Notes under the pieces: model-generated
The model's input: the letters and a program-made list of their open reading frames with translations, nothing else
Databases searched by the model: none
Told to the model about the DNA's origin: nothing
Source: Actinomycetota bacterium
Lineage (GTDB): Bacteria; Actinomycetota; Actinomycetes; S36-B12; UBA5976
Assembly: GCA_947486505.1 (NCBI GenBank)
Contig: CANKTT010000041.1
Coordinates: 1-10,939 of the forward strand
DNA length: 10,939 nucleotides
Direction: 5' to 3'
Shown: piece by piece, positions 5,673-10,939 of the stretch
Layout: every line of letters starts with the position of its first letter
Position numbering within the stretch: position 1 is the first letter of the stretch
Program-made: the position numbers and the translations under genes

Positions 5673-6926
5673 ATGAAAAGTAAAATAGAGCGAAAATTTA
5701 GCGTTATTTCTGCGCTGTGTGCGCTAACGATGATCAGTGTGGTTTTGCCTAGTTATTCGGGTGCAACTCAATCACCCGAATTGCAGGATTCAATTTCTAG
5801 TGAAGAACTTAACGCCGAAGCTATCTCGAAAGTTGCTGATTCAATTGCAGGCCAGACTGATGGGAATTTTGTTGACATCCATACGGATGCACTCAATAAC
5901 TCAATAACTGTCTACTGGGCTGGCAAGCCTCCTCGGAGTGTTATTGAGTTTGGGGTCTCAAAGCCTCATGGAGTAACCGTGAGGTTTGATACAAGTTCTA
6001 AAGTTTCTAGAGTGGAAGCGAATGCACGGATCGGTAAATTGATTGAATATGGAAATCAAAATGGCTGGGAGATCCAAACAGTTATGCCAACCATTGAAAA
6101 TGATTCAATTGAAATTGTGGTTGGACCTAAATCAAAACTTACCGATGATCATTTAGTAAAAATTCAAGACTTGTCGGCTCTTACTAACGTAATTATCAAA
6201 CGTAGTGCTGTTGAATTAAATGAATTACTGCTGGAAGGAAGATTGAACGACTCCGCCCCTTTCAAAGGCGGCGCTCGAACATTGCAGGGATCTCAAGGGT
6301 GCACAACTGGCTTTGCTGTTCTTAGCGGCACTAGCGGTCGACTCCTAAGTTCTCGTCATTGTGACCCATCTTCAAATGCAGCCATCAGAAATGGGAACTC
6401 TACAGTTGTAATTACACCGGGTGGGGCGGGAGTTTCTGGGATGGCATCCTTAGATTCTCAACTGATAGATCCCAGCGCCTCACCTGCCACAAGTGCCAAG
6501 ATGTACACAGGCAATTGGAGTTCATCGAGTTATCAAACCGTCAAGAATTGGAGTTCAAATTGGGTTGGGGATTCTGTCTGCCTGTCGGGGGCCACCTCTG
6601 GTCAGCGTTGTGGCACTGTCACAAATGACAGCGTTACCTGGGTCTTTGGCGGCCACAATATAAACACCATTCTTGTAGCTGGAACAAGGGGAACAGTTCT
6701 AGCCGCGAGTGGTGACAGTGGTGGACCGGCATACTCGCAACTTTCAAATGGGGTGCAGGCCAGGGGCATCATTTCTTCTATTAATCCAGGCAGTCCCTAT
6801 TACATGGATTGCAGCACCTTCTCACTGAATACAGATATGCTGTCACCAACTTGCTCGCGCTACATCTTGTATGTGCCAATCAGTACATTGCTAAATTCCT
6901 GGAATCTAAGTCTCGAAGTTGGTTAA
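5673..6926 (+). CDS. Secreted trypsin-fold serine protease with pro-region (streptogrisin/alpha-lytic type)
   Basis: This 417-residue protein starts with a Sec signal peptide: basic MKSKIERK, a hydrophobic core at about 10-27, and probable cleavage after SGA near residue 31. A pro-region of about 170 residues follows, including NSITVYWAGKPP (76-87), which resembles the N-terminal domain of secreted actinobacterial S1 proteases. The protease domain begins near 205. His229 sits in SSRHC and the nucleophile Ser349 in GDSGGP. Asp261 (LDSQLID) is the likely third triad residue, though Asp266 is close. Probable disulfides are Cys210-Cys230, Cys303-Cys313 (the streptogrisin-like CLSGATSGQRCGTV) and Cys380-Cys394. 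The start has AGGGAG at 5662-5667. The gene follows the sigma factor and membrane protein on the same strand, so it is a likely target of that pair. The substrate is unknown. Confidence 0.9.
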   Translation: MKSKIERKFSVISALCALTMISVVLPSYSGATQSPELQDSISSEELNAEAISKVADSIAGQTDGNFVDIHTDALNNSITVYWAGKPPRSVIEFGVSKPHGVTVRFDTSSKVSRVEANARIGKLIEYGNQNGWEIQTVMPTIENDSIEIVVGPKSKLTDDHLVKIQDLSALTNVIIKRSAVELNELLLEGRLNDSAPFKGGARTLQGSQGCTTGFAVLSGTSGRLLSSRHCDPSSNAAIRNGNSTVVITPGGAGVSGMASLDSQLIDPSASPATSAKMYTGNWSSSSYQTVKNWSSNWVGDSVCLSGATSGQRCGTVTNDSVTWVFGGHNINTILVAGTRGTVLAASGDSGGPAYSQLSNGVQARGIISSINPGSPYYMDCSTFSLNTDMLSPTCSRYILYVPISTLLNSWNLSLEVG

Positions 6927-6956
6927 GAACTAGGAAACAAAAACCGCTTAAGTAAT

Positions 6957-9509
6957 TTAACTTTCGCTAGTTGGTGCGAGTTCGATCTCAACCGAGATTG
7001 GGCTCGCGCTTTCTACATATTCGAAACTACTCTGAACCCGTCCAGCAGAAACCAAATCGTTAGCAACCAACTTTGCCTTAGCAATGTCTTCAGTTGGCGC
7101 ATTAATTACTGCCCGAGCAATCTCGGCTTTCATAGAAACTTTTGCCTCGCTCTTTGACTTACGAAGCTGGGACAAAATCTCAGCGGAAACTGCCAGTAGC
7201 AAAGCGTCACCATTGAATCCTCGCAATGAATCAGAGGTTGGCCAATCAGACTTATGAACTGAATCATCATGAGTCCAAGACCATACTTCTTCAGTAACGA
7301 ATGGCAAGAATGGTGCGAACAATTTAATCAAGGTATCAAGAGCGATAGTTAAGGAAGCCCGAGCAGATGCAGCACCTTCATCACCAGCAAGGCCATACGC
7401 GCGATCCTTAACTAACTCAAGGTGATCATCACAGAATGCCCAAAAGAAAACCTCAGCTGCTTCCATTGCTTTTGTGTAATTGAAGTTTTCGAATGACTTC
7501 GTAGCCTCATCGACTACGTCTGCAAGTGCTGCCAATAATGCCTTGTCGATTGGCTCAGTGATTGCCTCGGGCGCAGCGTTGCCTTGGGTTAAAACAAATT
7601 TGCTAGCGTTGAGAATTTTGGTGGCCAGGCGGCGGCCAATCTTCATTTGGCCAACATCAAACGCGGTATCGGTTCCTGGGCGACCACTGGCAGCCCAATA
7701 GCGAACGCCATCGCTGCCATGTTCATCGAGAAGATCTAGCGGAGTAACAACATTGCCTTTGGACTTAGACATCTTCTTGCGATCTGGATCCAGGATCCAT
7801 CCTGAAATCAAGGCATGCTTCCAAGGTAGAACTTTTTCTTCAAGGTGAGCGCGCACAACGCTTCCGAACAGCCAGGTACGGATGATCTCGTGTGCTTGCG
7901 GCCGAACATCAAATGGCCAGACCCGCTTCCAAAGATCTTCATCAAAGCCCCAGCCGCCGGCAATGTGTGGGGTTAGTGATGATGTTGCCCAAGTGTCCAT
8001 GACATCAGGATCACCCATAAATCCGTTTGGTACTCCGCGTTGATCTTCGGTGTAACCAGCAGGGGCATCTGAAGATGGATCCATCGGAAGCGCGGCTGCA
8101 TCTGGAACCAGAACCTTGTCCCACATCGGATTGCCATCGGAATCCAGGGCGTACCAAACTGGAACAGGTACTCCAAAGAATCGCTGACGAGAAATCAGCC
8201 AGTCACCATTTAAGCCTTCAACCCAATTCTGGTAACGAACTTTCATGTGATCTGGATGCCAAGTGATCTGCTGTCCACTGGCGACTAACTCGGCGCTTAG
8301 ATCAGCATCGCGACCACCATTGCGGATGTACCACTGCCGAGTTGTCACAATTTCTAGCGGCTTATCGCCTTTTTCAAAAAACTTAACTGGATGAACAATC
8401 TGTCTGATTTCACCTTCGAGGTCACCAGATTCACGAAGTAGTTCGGCAATCTTTTCTTTTGCTGAGTGAGCAGTTAGACCAGCAAGTGCTGAATATGCAT
8501 TCTTGCCCAGATCGGACTGAATCCACTCTGGAACTTCAGTCATTACGCGTCCATCCCAGCCAAGGATCGGGCGAGTTGGTAACTGAAGTTCGCGCCACCA
8601 AGTTACGTCGGTGGTATCACCAAAGGTGCAGATCATTGCGATACCAGAACCTTTTTCTGGATCGGCAAGTGTGTGGGCGAGGACTGGAACTTCAACTCCA
8701 AAGATTGGTGAAGTAACGGTCGTTCCAAAAAGTGGTTGGTAGCGCTCATCATCAGGATGGGCCACCAATGCAACACAAGCAGGGATTAGTTCTGGTCGCG
8801 TGGTCTCGATAAAGAGTGGTGTGCCATCTGGCTTATGGAATGAAATCCGGTGGTAAGCACCTGGGCGTTCCCGGTCCTCTAATTCAGCTTGGGCAACTGC
8901 AGTGCGGAAAGTTACATCCCATAACGTCGGTGCTTCACTTTGGTAAGCCTCACCACGGGAAAGATTGTTAAGAAACATGCGCTGTGAGACTGCGCGAGCT
9001 CGGGCATCAATGGTTTGGTAAGTCAAGTTCCAATCAACGCTGGTACCCAGTCGACGCCAAAGTTCTTCGAAAGCTTTTTCGTCTTCAACTGTTAGCTGTT
9101 CACACAACTCGACGAAGTTGCGACGTGAGATTGCAATCTGATCTTTACCTGGTTCAGCAGGTGGCTGGAAATTTGGATCGTAAGGAAGTGACGGATCGCA
9201 TCGAACGCCGAAGTAGTTCTGTACCCGTCGTTCTGTAGGAAGTCCGTTGTCATCCCAGCCCATTGGGTAAAACACTGACTTGCCATTCATTCTTTGGTAT
9301 CGAGCGACACAGTCAATGTGTGTGTATGAAAAAACGTGACCAACGTGAAGTGATCCGCTGACAGTTGGCGGGGGAGTATCAATACTGAAAACATTTTCAC
9401 GAGTAGCGCTGCGATCAAACGAATAGGTTCCAGCTTGGTCCCAAGCCTGCATCCATTTGGATTCCAGACCTTCAAGTGTTGGCTTTTCAGGCATTCGTTG
9501 CGCGCTCAT
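6957..9509 (-). CDS. valS: Valyl-tRNA synthetase, archaeal-like type
   Basis: This class I synthetase charges tRNA-Val and edits mischarged threonine. From the chosen ATG it has 850 residues. The signature TPPPTVSGSLHVGH contains the HIGH motif as HVGH (55-58), and GWDDNGLPTER follows at 84-94. The editing domain carries ETTRPE (235-240), and KMSKS is at 579-583. An anticodon-binding helical domain follows. No long C-terminal coiled-coil extension of the common bacterial ValRS is evident. The TPPPTVSGSLH and WDDNGLPTERRV signatures are those of the archaeal/Rickettsia ValRS group. The frame stays open upstream to 9653, but that would overlap folC by about 100 nt and the extra residues look non-coding, so the start is set at 9509. 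It is divergent from folC and convergent with the protease gene. Confidence 0.95.
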   Translation of the reverse strand: MSAQRMPEKPTLEGLESKWMQAWDQAGTYSFDRSATRENVFSIDTPPPTVSGSLHVGHVFSYTHIDCVARYQRMNGKSVFYPMGWDDNGLPTERRVQNYFGVRCDPSLPYDPNFQPPAEPGKDQIAISRRNFVELCEQLTVEDEKAFEELWRRLGTSVDWNLTYQTIDARARAVSQRMFLNNLSRGEAYQSEAPTLWDVTFRTAVAQAELEDRERPGAYHRISFHKPDGTPLFIETTRPELIPACVALVAHPDDERYQPLFGTTVTSPIFGVEVPVLAHTLADPEKGSGIAMICTFGDTTDVTWWRELQLPTRPILGWDGRVMTEVPEWIQSDLGKNAYSALAGLTAHSAKEKIAELLRESGDLEGEIRQIVHPVKFFEKGDKPLEIVTTRQWYIRNGGRDADLSAELVASGQQITWHPDHMKVRYQNWVEGLNGDWLISRQRFFGVPVPVWYALDSDGNPMWDKVLVPDAAALPMDPSSDAPAGYTEDQRGVPNGFMGDPDVMDTWATSSLTPHIAGGWGFDEDLWKRVWPFDVRPQAHEIIRTWLFGSVVRAHLEEKVLPWKHALISGWILDPDRKKMSKSKGNVVTPLDLLDEHGSDGVRYWAASGRPGTDTAFDVGQMKIGRRLATKILNASKFVLTQGNAAPEAITEPIDKALLAALADVVDEATKSFENFNYTKAMEAAEVFFWAFCDDHLELVKDRAYGLAGDEGAASARASLTIALDTLIKLFAPFLPFVTEEVWSWTHDDSVHKSDWPTSDSLRGFNGDALLLAVSAEILSQLRKSKSEAKVSMKAEIARAVINAPTEDIAKAKLVANDLVSAGRVQSSFEYVESASPISVEIELAPTSES

Positions 9510-9517
9510 GATCCCTA

Positions 9518-9523
9518 ATCCTA
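9518..9523 (-). promoter_or_regulatory. Possible valS -10 element
   Basis: On the reverse strand TAGGAT (TAnnnT pattern) ends 8 nt before the valS ATG, so the transcript would be leaderless or nearly so. An alternative reading is that the AGGGA just before the ATG acts as a poorly spaced ribosome binding site of a longer transcript. No good -35 is visible. Confidence 0.35.
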
Positions 9524-9539
9524 GACAACTAAAGACAAT

Positions 9540-9545
9540 TAGACT
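9540..9545 (+). promoter_or_regulatory. folC -10 element of a probable leaderless transcript
   Basis: TAGACT fits TAnnnT and ends six nt before the folC ATG, placing the transcription start at or next to the A of the start codon. No Shine-Dalgarno is present upstream of this ATG. Leaderless mRNAs with exactly this spacing are common in actinobacteria. No clear -35 is seen. Confidence 0.5.
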
Positions 9546-9551
9546 GAATCC

Positions 9552-10901
9552 ATGTCTTTGCCTGATATCCAAGAACTCGCGCGCGTGGAAGAAGTCTTGG
9601 AATCTCGCTGGCCAGAAACCAAAATCGAGCCAAGTCTGGATCGAATTAGCCATTTAATGACGCTTCTAGGTGACCCACAATTTGCTTACCCGGTAATTCA
9701 CATCACTGGGACCAATGGCAAGACCTCAACTGCTCGGATGGTTGAATCCTTGCTAAGTGCGATGGGTCTGCGAACCGGTTTAGTTACTAGCCCACATTTA
9801 CATCAAGTCACGGAGCGAATTCGCCTCAGTGGTGAACCAATTCCAGCTGAGAAGTTCGTTGAAATTTATGACGAACTTGAGCCTTACCTTGCGATTGTTG
9901 ACAGCGAAAGCATGAGCAATGGCGGACCGGCGATGTCGTATTTCGAAGTACTTACCGGAATGGCATTTGCCGCATTTGCTGATGCTCCAGTTGATGTTGC
10001 GGTTGTTGAAGTTGGCATGGGCGGTGCCTGGGATGCGACAAACGTAGTTGCGCCGCAGGTCAGCGTTGTGACGCCAATCGGAATGGATCACGCAGATTAT
10101 TTAGGTGACACAGTTGAAAAAATCGCAATTGAAAAATCTGGCATCATCAAGTCTGGCTCGATCGCAGTTCTTTCGTATCAAGATCCAGGTCCAGCTGAAG
10201 TTTTATTAGCGCGCGCGGCAACAGTCGACGCCATGGTTGCGAGACAAGGCGTGGAGTTTTCAGTTCGGGATCGCGCACTAGCAATTGGCGGCCAAGTATT
10301 AAACCTCGATGGGCTTAATGGATCGTATGACGAAATTCTTTTACCACTGTTCGGCGGGCACCAAGCTGCGAATGCATCGGTTGCATTAGCTGCAGTAGAA
10401 GCTTTCTTTGGCGGAACTTTGACGTTGGACATCGACGCCGTTCGAGAAGGCTTTGGATCGGTTACCTCGCCAGGTCGATTAGAAGTTGTTCGCCGCAGCC
10501 CAACCGTAATTGTCGATGCCGCTCACAATCCGCATGGCGCAGCCGTGTTAGCAACTGCACTTGAAGAATCATTTACCTTCGAGCAAGTAATCGGAGTGAT
10601 CTCGGTTATGGCAGATAAAGATGTTATGGGCGTCTTGCAAGCCCTCGAACCAGTTATGACCGATGTTGTTGTCACTTGGAACGGAGCACAACGCGCAATG
10701 CTCGCGCCAGAAATTGCGGAGTTAGCAATTCAAGTGTTCGGAGAAGATCGCGTGCATGTTGAAGCGAATCTGACCAGCGCGATCGATCGAGCAATAGAAA
10801 TGGCAGATGACGCCGGCATGAATGGCGTCGGAGTAGTCGTAACAGGTTCAGTTGTCACGGCCGCGGCTGCCAGAACAATTATGGGCAAGACCAATACCTA
10901 A
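9552..10901 (+). CDS. folC: Bifunctional folylpolyglutamate synthase / dihydrofolate synthase
   Basis: FolC is a cytoplasmic Mur-ligase-family enzyme that joins glutamate to dihydropteroate to form dihydrofolate, and extends the polyglutamate tail of reduced folates, using ATP. The 449-residue length is typical. The P-loop ITGTNGKTS is at 51-59. VVEVGMGGAWDATN, the second ATP/Mg-site region, follows near residue 150. The Mur-ligase motif GGHQAANA is at 268-275, and the C-terminal domain motif DAAHNPHG is at 322-329, after SPGRLEVV. Whether both activities are present cannot be told from sequence alone. The start is ATG at 9552, apparently leaderless. It is divergent from valS with 42 nt between start codons. 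A further gene begins 16 nt after its stop. Confidence 0.96.
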   Translation: MSLPDIQELARVEEVLESRWPETKIEPSLDRISHLMTLLGDPQFAYPVIHITGTNGKTSTARMVESLLSAMGLRTGLVTSPHLHQVTERIRLSGEPIPAEKFVEIYDELEPYLAIVDSESMSNGGPAMSYFEVLTGMAFAAFADAPVDVAVVEVGMGGAWDATNVVAPQVSVVTPIGMDHADYLGDTVEKIAIEKSGIIKSGSIAVLSYQDPGPAEVLLARAATVDAMVARQGVEFSVRDRALAIGGQVLNLDGLNGSYDEILLPLFGGHQAANASVALAAVEAFFGGTLTLDIDAVREGFGSVTSPGRLEVVRRSPTVIVDAAHNPHGAAVLATALEESFTFEQVIGVISVMADKDVMGVLQALEPVMTDVVVTWNGAQRAMLAPEIAELAIQVFGEDRVHVEANLTSAIDRAIEMADDAGMNGVGVVVTGSVVTAAAARTIMGKTNT

Positions 10902-10917
10902 TGGAGTTGAGAAGCAA

Positions 10918-10939
10918 ATGAAGGTAATGGGCAGTGCAA
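10918..10939 (+). CDS. Start of the next gene (truncated by window edge), possibly DUF4233 family
   Basis: An ATG at 10918 opens a frame reading MKVMGSA up to the window end. GGAG (10903-10906) and GAGAAG (10909-10914) upstream could serve as ribosome binding site. In actinobacteria folC is usually followed by a small DUF4233 membrane protein and then ndk, so that family is expected from synteny. Seven residues are too few to confirm it. Confidence 0.4.

Noticed and set aside
8459..9238. Open frames on the + strand within valS.
   Set aside because: They are antisense shadows of a well-supported synthetase gene, with low-complexity translations and no ribosome binding sites.
9510..9653. N-terminal extension of valS by 48 residues to an upstream ATG.
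   Set aside because: It overlaps the start of folC, its residues do not resemble a ValRS N-terminus, and the internal ATG at 9509 begins a normal family start.

Overview
The window looks like a chromosomal segment of an actinobacterium with moderate to low GC. The evidence is the gene order: two tRNAs, then tig-clpP1-clpP2-clpX, then valS and folC with the start of one more gene. This block is characteristic of Actinobacteria. Further support comes from two different ClpP subunits in tandem, a ClpX N-terminus of the mycobacterial/streptomycete type, a ClgR-like operator in front of clpP1, and an apparently leaderless folC. GC is well below that of Streptomyces or Mycobacterium. A streamlined freshwater actinobacterium (Nanopelagicales/acI-like) is my best guess, but this is inference.

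Layout. Positions 1-214 hold divergent tRNA-Gly(UCC) and tRNA-Pro(UGG) genes. From 289 to 4441 runs a protein quality-control block on the + strand: trigger factor, ClpP1, ClpP2 and ClpX. These cover folding of nascent chains, a two-subunit barrel peptidase, and the ATP-driven unfoldase that feeds it. The tig-clpP1 gap carries an imperfect duplication of the end of tig, then a ClgR-like box, a matching -35/-10 pair and an inverted repeat next to the clpP1 ribosome binding site. From 4563 to 6926 lies a more AT-rich + strand module: an ECF sigma factor, an overlapping single-pass membrane protein that is probably its anti-sigma factor, and a secreted streptogrisin-like serine protease with a pro-region. 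valS is on the - strand (6957-9509), convergent with the protease and divergent from folC. It has features of the archaeal/rickettsial type of ValRS. folC (9552-10901) follows on the + strand, and a new reading frame starts just before the window edge.

Reading it together: tig, the clp genes and folC look like the vertically inherited backbone. The interval between clpX and folC looks remodelled, with a sigma/membrane-protein/protease regulatory unit inserted and valS present as an unusual type in an unusual orientation. I see no CRISPR array, insertion sequence, phage gene or defence system. The most novel content is the sigma/anti-sigma/protease unit and the control region of clpP1. No gene-free stretch exceeds 300 bases.
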